Below are positions 1-7,660 of a DNA stretch of 15,279 nt, piece by piece. Each line of letters opens with the position of its first letter. Position 1 is the first letter of the stretch. This stretch comes from Bacteroidia bacterium. Its GTDB lineage: Bacteria > Bacteroidota > Bacteroidia > Bacteroidales > BM523. Position numbers and translations under genes: made by a program. The notes under the pieces are model-generated. The model worked only from the letters and a program-made list of their open reading frames with translations. It ran no database searches and was not told the origin of the DNA. The stretch is taken from positions 9,786 to 25,064 of the forward strand of contig JACQWN010000150.1 in assembly GCA_016209245.1 (NCBI GenBank), in the 5' to 3' direction.

Positions 1-1064
1 CCCTTATCAATGTTACCCGTAGCAATCTCTTTCAAAGCATTTGTAGCTTTAACAAGCGGAACCGTTATATTTTGTGCAATCAGCCATGTTATTAAAGTAA
101 TTACGATTAATCCAATTATTCCTATGGTAATGGTCACAAACAGTTTTTGATTCGCTTTAATCATAAGAATTTTAGTCGGGGCTGTCACTGCTAAAGACCA
201 TGGCTTCTCGATTTCGCCAACATATATAGGAGCAAAGGAAACATAATATTCCCCCATGTTATTCAGATTCTTTATTTCATAGCTGAAATATTTACCTGAT
301 TTAATGTTTGAAATCAAATTACTGTCAGCATCAAATCCAGGTGTCACTTCATGAATAGGTTTCCCGATATAGCTTGTGTCTCTTGTACTGACATATATAC
401 CTTTATTAGATAATAAAAAAGCATAGCTGCTGTCAAACGGAGCAATAGCTTTTGTAATCTGCTGAAATCTTTCAAGAGAAATGTCAACACCTATAACACC
501 TATAAACTCCCCTTTTTTATATAAAGGAGTAATCAGACTTGTCATGAGAATATTATCAATATAAGGTTCTTCAAACCAATCGGCATCTCCGCCATCTTTA
601 ATTCTTTTGTAATCGGCATTATCCCCGTCCATGCTTTTGGTTATAGTTTCTCTCGTAATTTTGCCCTCATGCCTGATGTGCTGATTTACATAGCGACCAT
701 ATGGAAGAGTCCATCCAGTATCGGTATATGACATTTCCCAACTATCCCATATAGCATAAAATTGAGGATTATTATCAAATATACCTTTATACATCTTGTT
801 ATAAATTTTGTTTCTGAACTGAAATGAAGTATCATCGTATTCATTAAAAGCATAAGCCATAGTTTTGACAATAGCCATTTCATAATTTAAAAGTTTTTCG
901 ATTTTAAGTGCATTCTCACTCACATTCACATCAATCAACTTTTTGGCATCATTTAAAGCCATATTTTTATTATTAATTCCAATGTACAAGACGGTAGCAA
1001 AATAAACAACTGCACACGAGCCTAATATTGAAATCAGTAATTTTGATTTGATAGATAATTTCAT
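1..1064 (-). CDS. Membrane sensor with dCache and HAMP domains (5' part only)
   Basis: The reading frame is open from ATG at 1064 to the left window edge and gives 354 residues without a stop; the 3' part lies outside. Residues 8-30 are a first membrane helix. Residues about 35-295 form an extracytoplasmic dCache_1 domain, shown by the segment DADWFEEPYIDN (160-171), then LITPLYKKGEFIGVIGVD (177-194). A second helix spans about 309-329. The following VPLVKATNALKEIATGNI is the start of a HAMP linker. Proteins with this layout bind a small ligand outside the cell and signal to a cytoplasmic kinase, phosphatase, cyclase or chemotaxis domain; which of these follows cannot be seen. The start lies only 17 bases after the stop of the upstream metallopeptidase gene, so the two are probably co-transcribed. 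The dCache-HAMP call is firm; the output type is unknown. Confidence 0.9.
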   Translation of the reverse strand, partial: MKLSIKSKLLISILGSCAVVYFATVLYIGINNKNMALNDAKKLIDVNVSENALKIEKLLNYEMAIVKTMAYAFNEYDDTSFQFRNKIYNKMYKGIFDNNPQFYAIWDSWEMSYTDTGWTLPYGRYVNQHIRHEGKITRETITKSMDGDNADYKRIKDGGDADWFEEPYIDNILMTSLITPLYKKGEFIGVIGVDISLERFQQITKAIAPFDSSYAFLLSNKGIYVSTRDTSYIGKPIHEVTPGFDADSNLISNIKSGKYFSYEIKNLNNMGEYYVSFAPIYVGEIEKPWSLAVTAPTKILMIKANQKLFVTITIGIIGLIVITLITWLIAQNITVPLVKATNALKEIATGNIDK

Positions 1065-1081
1065 AATTATATAATTAAAAT

Positions 1082-3085
1082 TCAAATTTTGTAACATAAT
1101 TGCGGAACGATTCTGCCATTGCTTAATATACGCGGTATTTCTTCTGCAAAAGCTTTCCCTTTGATGTGCTTTTCGATCTGAAAATCTATTATATGCCCGA
1201 CAGGATAGGCACATAAATAAAGCGGGGAATCAATCATATGCGAATATATTGCCAGAATGAGTTCATCACTGACTCCAAAAACATCAGCGTAATATTTATT
1301 CCAGACTTCTTTTGCAATATTAATGACTGCATTTTTAAGCTGTTCGGCATTGGCTTCAGGATTTTCATACAGCCATTTCCAGACATACATATCTACCAGC
1401 GATACTCCCATAATTTCATAGCTTGACCAGAAAATATCGAGAGCCATTAAATTATCTTTTTCAGAATTTTTGGTATTAATATCAAGCAGCTCAAGGTCCC
1501 TTTTCTGAAAGATAAAAGCGATTGCTTCGGTAAAGGCCGTATTAGGTACGCCCCGGAGTAAATAATAGTCAATATCCTGAAGAGTAAGTGTTTGTTCTAC
1601 ATTGTGTCCGAACTCATGAACAGCGATGTTGTATCCTTTGAAATCCATGCCGGTTTCGGGAATACGTGTGCGCAAATGTACAACATCCGATTTCATTTCG
1701 GCACCCCATGCATGACCGGCGCCTCGGGCAGCGTCAACTTCAATTTTTGAACATATACGCATGGTATTTTCTTTAGAAAATCCAAGCTTTTGAAGTAAAT
1801 TTGGAAGATCATTTTGAAATGCATCAGTATTTGGATATTTACTAGTAGTGATTTTGTCAAGCTCTGTTTCGGCTACTGCATTTCTGAGTGTAAATCCGTT
1901 GTACCATATATCGAATGATTCAAGATTTCTTCCTAATCTTTTGCTGATTACGGCAGCAACTTCTTTTACCTGTTTTGATGTCAAAAGACTGATAAATAAT
2001 TTCTCGACTTCTTCAAACGGAATTTCCATGTCCTTTTCAAATTTTCTGGAAATATAAGTCGGAAATTGAGGGCAATATTTATCCATCTCTTTTAATGTCC
2101 TAAATGTATTCAGCAGATGCTGATAACGTGTAGTCGGCTCAGGTTTGAATTTGATTTCAACATTATCTTTTTTTAATTTATTTTCAACCGGATACCAGAT
2201 ATATTTCCTGCTATTAATTACATCTTCAGGTATTTCCTGAGAAATGATTCTTTTCATAACCTTGTAAATAATTTTTTGTTTTTCAAAACCATTTTCTGTA
2301 TTATAGTTCGATTTAAGCTCATCGCGAAGTCCCCAGTGGCTTATTAATTTTAAATCCTCCGGAAATAATACTTGATCTTTATTATTTCGAAGATTGCCCA
2401 TATAAATATTGTATTCCGATATATAAGTATCGGCTTTTGTAGTTGCATCGGCATATTGTTGGACAAGCTCGGGAGGAATTCTTGATAAAAATATGTCGCC
2501 GGCTCTGGCATAAGCCCATTCCTTCCGTGACCAGTTTTTCCCAAGCTCCGATTTTTCTTTTAATGAATAAAACGGGAAATTTAGTGTAATATGAAAAGCT
2601 ATTTTATTCTTATAAAAATCTTCTTCAATATGCGACGATGGGTCATAGCTGCCGAAAATCATATCAATTGGAAAAAGCTCGCAGGTATTTTCGTGAAGAG
2701 GTTTTTTCAAGTCCACATTGATTTTGTTGAAATTGCCGTAAAGAATTTCCAGATTATGGCTTACTATATTAAACAAATTATCAAGCTCTGTTTCCGAATT
2801 TATGAAATTCTCCAGACAAAAATTTTCAAAATCATTGACAGTTCCGTCGTTCGGAGTCCAATACAAGGCTGTCTGTGAAACTCCCCTTTCTATACGAAAC
2901 TGTTGTTTTCTGCCATATTTGGCAATCAAAAGACCTTTCACTTTTTCAATATTTTCCATAGTTATCCCGGTATTAAATACTAAAGCTTCCGAAGATTCCT
3001 TCGTAGAAGCTTGTTTTGTTTCAGAAGTACATTGATGAAAAGCAAGAAGGATAATAAAAGCTGCAGAAATAGTCAAATTCTTCAT
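1082..3085 (-). CDS. Secreted M3-like zinc metallopeptidase, probable lipoprotein
   Basis: This 667-residue protein starts with a hydrophobic signal segment ending in FHQC (Cys19). Cys19 could be a lipidated cysteine, but the residues before it are not a good lipobox, so plain secretion is also possible. The zinc site is HEFGH at 490-494, and VPNTAFTEAIAF supplies a glutamate at 520. HExxH followed about 25 residues later by a Glu in this kind of context is the gluzincin arrangement of M3 oligopeptidases (thimet oligopeptidase, PepF). The N-terminal 350 residues are helical, as in M3 enzymes, but I do not recognise a subfamily. It would hydrolyse peptides in the periplasm or at the cell surface. 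The sensor gene follows after 17 bases. A copy of the ATATC repeat begins 24 bases upstream of the start codon, so its promoter may lie inside that repeat. Confidence 0.85.
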   Translation of the reverse strand: MKNLTISAAFIILLAFHQCTSETKQASTKESSEALVFNTGITMENIEKVKGLLIAKYGRKQQFRIERGVSQTALYWTPNDGTVNDFENFCLENFINSETELDNLFNIVSHNLEILYGNFNKINVDLKKPLHENTCELFPIDMIFGSYDPSSHIEEDFYKNKIAFHITLNFPFYSLKEKSELGKNWSRKEWAYARAGDIFLSRIPPELVQQYADATTKADTYISEYNIYMGNLRNNKDQVLFPEDLKLISHWGLRDELKSNYNTENGFEKQKIIYKVMKRIISQEIPEDVINSRKYIWYPVENKLKKDNVEIKFKPEPTTRYQHLLNTFRTLKEMDKYCPQFPTYISRKFEKDMEIPFEEVEKLFISLLTSKQVKEVAAVISKRLGRNLESFDIWYNGFTLRNAVAETELDKITTSKYPNTDAFQNDLPNLLQKLGFSKENTMRICSKIEVDAARGAGHAWGAEMKSDVVHLRTRIPETGMDFKGYNIAVHEFGHNVEQTLTLQDIDYYLLRGVPNTAFTEAIAFIFQKRDLELLDINTKNSEKDNLMALDIFWSSYEIMGVSLVDMYVWKWLYENPEANAEQLKNAVINIAKEVWNKYYADVFGVSDELILAIYSHMIDSPLYLCAYPVGHIIDFQIEKHIKGKAFAEEIPRILSNGRIVPQLCYKI

Positions 3086-3136
3086 AATGATTGTTTAAAT
3101 AATATTATTATACTGAAAGAAAATGAATTTGCAAAA

Positions 3137-3160
3137 TACTTCGACTATGCTCAGTACAAG
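3137..3160 (+). repeat. REP-like short palindromic insert within repeat copy 1
   Basis: The 24 bases contain TACTTCGACTATGCTCAGTA, which interrupt the repeat between GCAAAA and AAATATCAAC; copy 2 runs uninterrupted across this point. The outer bases TACT and AGTA pair. The core CTTCGACTATGCTCAG resembles a REP-like motif (CTTCGACTACGCTCAG) that I recall as common in environmental Bacteroidota genomes; that comparison is from memory. Confidence 0.65.
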
Positions 3161-3226
3161 AAATATCAACTAATATCGCGAAGCAAATATCCATAAATTT
3201 CTGATATTAATAGATATTTGTTGATA

Positions 3227-3257
3227 TTTGTTGATATTTAGTTTAAAATTATTTTTG
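3227..3257 (+). promoter_or_regulatory. Consensus Bacteroidota promoter inside repeat copy 1
   Basis: TTTG at 3227-3230 is followed after exactly 19 bases by TATTTTTG at 3250-3257, matching the Bacteroidota -33/-7 consensus (TTTG, about 19 bases, TAnnTTTG). It points out of the repeat's right end, antisense to plsY, whose 3' end is at 3305. Directly abutting it, CAAACCTA at 3258-3265 reads TAGGTTTG on the minus strand, a possible divergent -7 element for the metallopeptidase gene. Confidence 0.55.
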
Positions 3258-3304
3258 CAAACCTAATTTCTTGGGTATATTTAACTGACAAAAGTATATA
3301 AAAA

Positions 3305-3982
3305 TTAATTGTGACCATCAATTTCACTATTAATATCGCTTTTAAAAATTTTTGTCTTCCTTGAAAATTTCAACCGTGCTTCCTCGCCCTTGAATAATCT
3401 ACCGATATTTTTCAAATGTGTAATAATAATTACAACTGCCACAAGTATTGGAATAAATTCAAGAAAAGTATTTGATGGTCGGAACAGGAAAAAAACAATA
3501 AAAGGAAAAGAGATTGCCGTTAAGAGTGAACTTAGAGAAACCATTCTGAAAGCGAAAAAAGTTGTAATAAAAACAATAAGTGAAATAAACGTCGGATATG
3601 GTAAAAGGGCAATCAAAATACCAAGAAATGTAGCTACGCCTTTTCCACCTTTAAATCTTATATAAACAGGAAAAATATGTCCAAGAACTGCAGTGGCACC
3701 TAATATAATTTCATAATTAATATAAAAATTACTGTTGTGTAAAATAAATGGATTGAACACAGCAAGTTTCACCGCTGCCCAGCCTTTGAATATATCAAAA
3801 AGCAATACGGGAACACCCGCCTTGTAGCCAAAAACCCTGAATGTATTGCTTGCCCCTGCATTTTTACTTCCATGTTCCCTGAGATCAAGCCCGAAAAATA
3901 TTTTTCCAATCCAGACCGAAGATGGTATTGCGCCTAAAAGATAAGCAAAAACAATTAAAAGATTGAAGATAAATATTTCCAT
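3305..3982 (-). CDS. plsY: Glycerol-3-phosphate acyltransferase PlsY
   Basis: PlsY is an inner-membrane enzyme that moves the acyl group from acyl-phosphate to glycerol-3-phosphate, making lysophosphatidic acid, the first committed step of phospholipid synthesis in bacteria that use the PlsX/PlsY route. The 225-residue protein has the family motifs in order: LLGAIPSS at the N-terminus, HGSKNAGASN (37-46), GHIFPVYIRFKGGKGVAT (101-118) and THLKNIGRLFKG (188-199). There are several hydrophobic helices between them. The length is slightly above usual because of a charged C-terminal tail. The nucleotidyltransferase gene lies 31 bases upstream on the same strand and the two probably share a transcript. 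PlsY is normally essential, so this is the most conserved gene in an otherwise accessory stretch. Confidence 0.96.
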   Translation of the reverse strand: MEIFIFNLLIVFAYLLGAIPSSVWIGKIFFGLDLREHGSKNAGASNTFRVFGYKAGVPVLLFDIFKGWAAVKLAVFNPFILHNSNFYINYEIILGATAVLGHIFPVYIRFKGGKGVATFLGILIALLPYPTFISLIVFITTFFAFRMVSLSSLLTAISFPFIVFFLFRPSNTFLEFIPILVAVVIIITHLKNIGRLFKGEEARLKFSRKTKIFKSDINSEIDGHN

Positions 3983-4013
3983 CCTTATATTTTTGTGTAA
4001 AACAAACTTGTTT

Positions 4014-4622
4014 TTATTTTTCCAATTCCAGCTTCCCTAATTGAATCATACTATTTAAATCTTCTGATGCAGATGGGAGATATTTAGCAATAATTATTTT
4101 GACTTTTTTACTCTGGTCATCATTTGCTAATGCCATCATTCTGCTAATATCTGCAATATCCTGCAATCTTCCGGAAAAAAATTTCATCAAAACAAGATAC
4201 TCTAAAGCTATCACCGGCAAATTGTCATGGAAATAAGGTCTTTTTATCGCTTCTTCCGCCCATTCTTCATCGGATTCTATTACATCAATTATTTCTTTAT
4301 CTTTCGAAATCCACGTACTACCTTCTATACTGAGCGCTCCGGTCTTTTTGTACCCTGCATTCCTGAATTCTTTATATAATTGTTCGATATTCTGTACAAG
4401 AACCAAAATGTCAGTATCTATTGTATTGCGCTGAGGCATATAATGCGATGTTGCTAATCCGCCTACAATAACAAATTTTGTATGTTTAATTATTTTAGTT
4501 ATATCCATAGTGCTTTTCGTGCTAATATTTAGTAATGTTTCAATTGTACTTCCGCTTCCTTTCTTTATATATTTCCCGGCTAGGGTTATTGCTCTTTTGC
4601 GTATTATTTCAGAAGTATTCAT
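4014..4622 (-). CDS. Nucleotidyltransferase-fold protein, MNT/AbiEii-like
   Basis: The 202-residue protein carries the signature of the minimal nucleotidyltransferase fold: VGGLATSHYM with Gly54-Gly55, then Asp69-Thr-Asp71 after a short spacer, and a likely third acidic residue at Asp113 in IIDVIES. A helical C-terminal part (ALEYLVLMKFFSGRLQDIADI) looks like the substrate or partner helices of AbiEii-type proteins, where a conserved K..R..D pattern is typical. Such proteins transfer a nucleotide to RNA, tRNA or a protein; many are toxins or antitoxins of toxin-antitoxin modules. No HEPN or AbiEi partner lies next to it: the neighbours are plsY (31 bases downstream) and a broken T9SS gene. 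It could therefore be an orphan or a housekeeping enzyme. The fold is well supported; the role is open. Confidence 0.75.
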   Translation of the reverse strand: MNTSEIIRKRAITLAGKYIKKGSGSTIETLLNISTKSTMDITKIIKHTKFVIVGGLATSHYMPQRNTIDTDILVLVQNIEQLYKEFRNAGYKKTGALSIEGSTWISKDKEIIDVIESDEEWAEEAIKRPYFHDNLPVIALEYLVLMKFFSGRLQDIADISRMMALANDDQSKKVKIIIAKYLPSASEDLNSMIQLGKLELEK

Positions 4623-4652
4623 AAATGAAATTATTCCTTAATAATCATGTGT

Positions 4653-4680
4653 CAAATATACTATTTTTTTAATTGTCCAA
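4653..4680 (-). promoter_or_regulatory. Candidate promoter of the nucleotidyltransferase-plsY unit
   Basis: On the minus strand, TTG (4680-4678) is followed after 17 bases by TATATTTG (4660-4653), a full match to TAnnTTTG with a spacer slightly shorter than the usual 19. The start codon at 4622 would leave a leader of about 25 bases. Confidence 0.45.
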
Positions 4681-4768
4681 GTTATTTTTTAAATTTTTTA
4701 GTATGGGTGAACAGGCAAATGCAACGCTATCTGCAAGGCAAATACAAGGATTGGCGGGGCGTTGTAGT

Positions 4769-5927
4769 TTAATCAAACACCACCTTCCTTACCTCAATCT
4801 TGTCGCCGTATTTTATCCTCACAAGGTACAACCCTGTAATTCCCTGTTTGGGCTTAAAGTTTATTACCTTCAATGTACCTTTTTGGACGTTACCTTTAAA
4901 TATCTGGGCGCACACTATTCCTGTGCTGTTAATAAGGTTAATCTCAATTTCGCTGGAATAGTCTGTTTTGATTTGAATCGTAAGCTCTTTTCGCACCGGG
5001 TTAGGATATACGGCAAATATATTTTTTCTTTCTGCTATTCTTACAGGCACTGTCATTACAAACGTGGTGTCGTACACCGTATTCCATGCCGTATTCGTTA
5101 TTACCGGCGCATTGTAATCAAAAATAATCCCTGCGCGGTTTTCGATTAGCGACCACTTTGGCAGGTCTTGCTTAAGCCGGACTTTGTATTTTACAAAACC
5201 GTGGCTCTCCGGTTCGTTAACATTGATGTCGGGTAAAATAATATTATGAAATTTCCATTCCAAAATGCCCGCTCCGAATATCCTGTATGTGCAGAGATGG
5301 CTTGTAACGCCAAATTCAACAGTTTCGACATTAAGGTATTGCGAAAGCGTATCGCGTATTACAACAGAAAACGCCGTGTCGGTTCCTGTGTTTTGGAAAT
5401 TAACTTGGTATTCTAGTTGTATTCCATTGGGGATAAACCTGCCGTCGGTAATTCCTTTTGGTTTTACAAGTTTTTAGTTCGGGTCATAAGATTCAACTAC
5501 TTCATTGCAATCAATTTCAAGGAACGGGTTTTCATCGTCTTCCGGCATAGCGGTTACAAATCCGAGCGATGGGTTTTGCGAATCGCCGCAAAGTTCGATA
5601 ACATCGTTGGGATGACTATGCCCGGGATGCCCGGGACACTGGTCGGCTTCAAAGCGAATAGCTTGCCCGGTTGCTGAATAACATTTTATCAGGCTGTCGC
5701 CGCCGGCTAACTGAAATGTGCCGGTTTCAAACATTACATTATCAATATATACCCTGTAATTACTAAGTCCATCCATATCACCCCCACCAGGATCGCCGGT
5801 GTTGTATATAGTAAAACAAACAAGACTGTCGCCAACACAACTTGCGGTTACAGAGATGCTGGAGTGGTCCCATACAGTATCAACAGGAAAACATAATAAA
5901 AATCAAGTTAATTAATCCGATTTTCAT
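4769..5927 (-). pseudogene. Broken T9SS cargo gene (DUF7619-like and sorting domains)
   Basis: One minus-strand frame runs from about 5884 to the TAA at 4769 and is broken by a TAA at 5476-5474. The interruption falls in DPN-stop-KLVKPKGI, where the family usually has DPN, an acidic residue, then K; a single change such as GAA to TAA would explain it. After the stop the frame continues cleanly: FQNTGTDTAFSVVIRDTLSQ, SHGFVKYKV and NRAGIIFDYNAPVITN (a DUF7619-like domain, named from memory), then a type A sorting domain starting VYPNPVRKELTIQI and ending KVVFD. Upstream, an ATG at 5927 begins a signal-like MKIGLINLIFIMFSC, but it meets a stop and is one base out of phase with VDTVWDHSSISVTAS. 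So there is a frameshift, probably with a deletion that joined the start to the middle. Base composition is visibly more GC-rich than the neighbours. Confidence 0.85.
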
Positions 5928-5950
5928 CTCTTTTCGCTTTTGTGTCACTT

Positions 5951-5970
5951 CACTTCAACAAGTTCAGTGC
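5951..5970 (+). repeat. REP-like short palindrome
   Basis: CACTTCAACAAGTTCAGTGC lies just upstream of the pseudogene start and resembles the CTTCGAC..GCTCAG core of the short palindromes at 3137 and 8336. Outer CACT pairs with AGTG. It is degenerate relative to the other two. Confidence 0.45.
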
Positions 5971-6013
5971 ATCGCTCTGCGGTGATACCCTGTTTGGTTG
6001 TGGCTTGTCAACA

Positions 6014-7072
6014 TTAGAAAATAATTATTTTTTTTATCAGCAATTGATTTCCAATTTTCAATCTGCATAAATATAATCCATTTTTTAAATTAGGATTGAT
6101 AAATGTTATGTGATATATACCTTTGGATATTTTAGTATTAGTAATTGTAAATAAAAGATTTCCGTGTAAATCCAATATTTCAAGCAATACATTATTTATT
6201 TCCGTAACATTAAAAATAATTTTAGTTTCAGTACGAAAAGGATTTGGGAAAATATCAAACATAAGAGGAGAAATATTATTTTGTTTGACATTGTTATAAA
6301 TACCTTCATAATATATGGCCGCATCGAATATTTCCCCGACAAATTGCGGAGCTACAAGTTCTGTCGCCGCAGCATTTGGATGGCTGTCCCATTCGCCTGC
6401 CGCATACTCCGGAAGCATCATTCCATTACTTCCGGTTAGTTTATGAAAGAAATCAAAAACATATACATTGTTTGGGAAAGGTCCAAATTCTGTGTCAAGC
6501 CCTTCTGCTAATGTATCTTTTGCCCACGTGCAGAACCAATCAGATAAAGCAGCTTCGGTTTCATTCGTTGAATAAGGTTCAAGAGGTGCATTGGTCCAGA
6601 TTACAAAAAAATTATCAGGATTGGCTTTCATAACATTGATTATATGTCGCCAGTGCCATTTGTAATTATAGCTAGTTTTGTCGGTCGGACTTAGAGTATC
6701 GGAAGGTTGTCCAACATCGTATATCGAAGAAGCAGGGAAGCATGTTTTAATGACGATTATTTTATTGTCAGGAAGATAAAAGCCGATTCCGGTTACAGGG
6801 CTTGGATCTTCAAAAAACTCATGCTGGGTTGACCATTCATTATCATCGGGCGACCACCATTCTTCATTCATGGTTACGGCATTGGCGCCGGTGTAGAAAT
6901 GTGCAGTATTATAATTTGTCATTTCATCCGGTACGCTTGTATTGCTGCCGTTTGGTCCCCAAATACATCCGCCTGTCGAATGATGCAGGAAAATGCCGCT
7001 GCGAAACAATGTTTGTCCTTGCACTGTAGCAAATGACGTAAGAATTACTGAATAAATTACAAATTTTTTCAT
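6014..7072 (-). CDS. Secreted SGNH-hydrolase-like protein with T9SS sorting domain
   Basis: From ATG at 7072 the protein has 352 residues and starts with a clear signal peptide (MKKFVIYSVILTSFATVQGQ). The frame is open 32 codons further upstream, but those residues do not look like a leader. The body has features of the SGNH/GDSL fold: HHSTGG with a candidate nucleophile Ser32, IWTNAPL with Asn161, and EWDSHPNAAA near the end of the domain, where Asp229 and His231 fit the D..H catalytic pair. Such enzymes remove acyl or acetyl groups from sugars or lipids; the substrate cannot be predicted. Residues about 272-352 are a type A T9SS sorting domain (FDIFPNPF; KNGLYLCRL; LLIKKIIIF), so the protein is probably delivered across the outer membrane. 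The hydrolase call rests on motif spacing and is moderate. Confidence 0.75.
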   Translation of the reverse strand: MKKFVIYSVILTSFATVQGQTLFRSGIFLHHSTGGCIWGPNGSNTSVPDEMTNYNTAHFYTGANAVTMNEEWWSPDDNEWSTQHEFFEDPSPVTGIGFYLPDNKIIVIKTCFPASSIYDVGQPSDTLSPTDKTSYNYKWHWRHIINVMKANPDNFFVIWTNAPLEPYSTNETEAALSDWFCTWAKDTLAEGLDTEFGPFPNNVYVFDFFHKLTGSNGMMLPEYAAGEWDSHPNAAATELVAPQFVGEIFDAAIYYEGIYNNVKQNNISPLMFDIFPNPFRTETKIIFNVTEINNVLLEILDLHGNLLFTITNTKISKGIYHITFINPNLKNGLYLCRLKIGNQLLIKKIIIF

Positions 7073-7090
7073 ATGTAAATTATTTTTTTG

Positions 7091-7098
7091 CAAATTTA
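7091..7098 (-). promoter_or_regulatory. Candidate -7 element for the SGNH-like gene
   Basis: CAAATTTA on the plus strand reads TAAATTTG on the minus strand, a TAnnTTTG match 18 bases upstream of ATG at 7072. No convincing -33 TTTG is found at the right distance, so the leader would be very short and the call is weak. Its position supports the start at 7072 rather than at 7168. Confidence 0.35.
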
Positions 7099-7200
7099 TA
7101 AAATTTAATTTAATTGAAAAATGTTTTATTTTTGTGTAGATTTCAGATAAATATTTTGGACAAAACAAAGAATGACTATTTTTGATAATCTTATTTTTTC

Positions 7201-7208
7201 TATTTTTG
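7201..7208 (+). promoter_or_regulatory. Candidate -7 element for the small antitoxin-like gene
   Basis: TATTTTTG matches TAnnTTTG; TTTG at 7181-7184 lies 16 bases upstream, a little close for a -33 element. Further copies of TATTTTTG occur at 7127-7134 and 7177-7184. The start codon is at 7285. Confidence 0.35.
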
Positions 7209-7284
7209 TATATAAGATTAATACTATAAAATATAAAGTGCTTATATTCTGTAAATTTATTTATTAATAATATGAATTAATACT

Positions 7285-7491
7285 ATGAAAACAGTAATTG
7301 TCAATGTTCCTGAAAAAAAGGAAAACTATTTTTTGAATTTATTTAAAAAACATCATTTGAAGACGCGTGTCATAGAGCGCGTAGAGGATGAAGACTTGAT
7401 GGAAAATTGGATTGATGAAGGTATGGAAAGCGAAGATATTCCGGAAGAAGAAATTTTTAAGATATTCAGGAAGTATGGAATTAAAGTATAA
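7285..7491 (+). CDS. Small antitoxin-like protein, no toxin partner
   Basis: A 68-residue acidic protein beginning MKTVIVNVPEKKENYFLNLF and ending in WIDEGMESEDIPEEEIFKIF. A short beta strand followed by charged helices, with an EGM.SED.PEE segment, is a pattern I recall from small Bacteroidota proteins that usually precede a RelE/ParE-type toxin gene. Here the 169 bases after the stop contain no such toxin: every frame is interrupted and the next gene is a T9SS protein. If it is an antitoxin, it is solitary or the toxin has been lost. Codon use and the upstream TATTTTTG elements suggest a real expressed gene. The coding call is fairly safe; the function is inference. Confidence 0.65.
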   Translation: MKTVIVNVPEKKENYFLNLFKKHHLKTRVIERVEDEDLMENWIDEGMESEDIPEEEIFKIFRKYGIKV

Positions 7492-7580
7492 TGGTTTGTG
7501 CGATTTGGTCATAGAAGTAACTTTTATAAATATTTTCCTTAAATAGCTTAAGGTTAGAATAAAAAACTAATAATAATCTA

Positions 7581-7588
7581 TATATTTG
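7581..7588 (+). promoter_or_regulatory. Candidate -7 element for the beta-propeller T9SS gene
   Basis: TATATTTG is a full TAnnTTTG match 72 bases before the start at 7661. No clear TTTG lies 19 bases upstream. Confidence 0.35.
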
Positions 7589-7660
7589 TATTCTATTAGA
7601 AAAATTATACTTGACATTAGGAATAACATTGTAAAGTTGAGCATTTAAAAATTTAAAATT

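Larger units (their letters stand above)
3109..3285 (+). repeat. ATATC/GATAT dyad repeat, copy 1
   Basis: First of three copies of one dispersed repeat (others at 8680-8834 and 13807-13900), all in the same orientation. The left half carries ATATC at regular 10- or 14-base steps; the right half carries GATAT every 10 bases. The two halves form an imperfect inverted repeat about the centre CTGATAT. This copy has one gatattaata unit and two gatatttgtt units. One left-half ATATC has changed to ATTTC. Relative to copy 2 it has a 24-base insertion at 3137-3160. It ends with a conserved tail (TTTTTGCAAACCTAATTTC, then GGGTATATTTAAC). Confidence 0.9.

Noticed and set aside
2591..3035. Plus-strand open frames opposite the metallopeptidase gene
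   Set aside because: They overlap the coding region completely and show no recognisable protein features.
6376..7029. Plus-strand open frames opposite the SGNH-like gene
   Set aside because: They are antisense shadows of a well-supported gene, with no family motifs, signal peptide or promoter of their own.
7611..7637. TTGACA as a sigma-70 type promoter
   Set aside because: Spacing to the nearest -10-like sequence is only 15 bases, and Bacteroidota use the TTTG/TAnnTTTG type instead.
7285..7660. Complete toxin-antitoxin pair
   Set aside because: Only the antitoxin-like gene is present; the following 169 bases have stops in all frames and no toxin motif.
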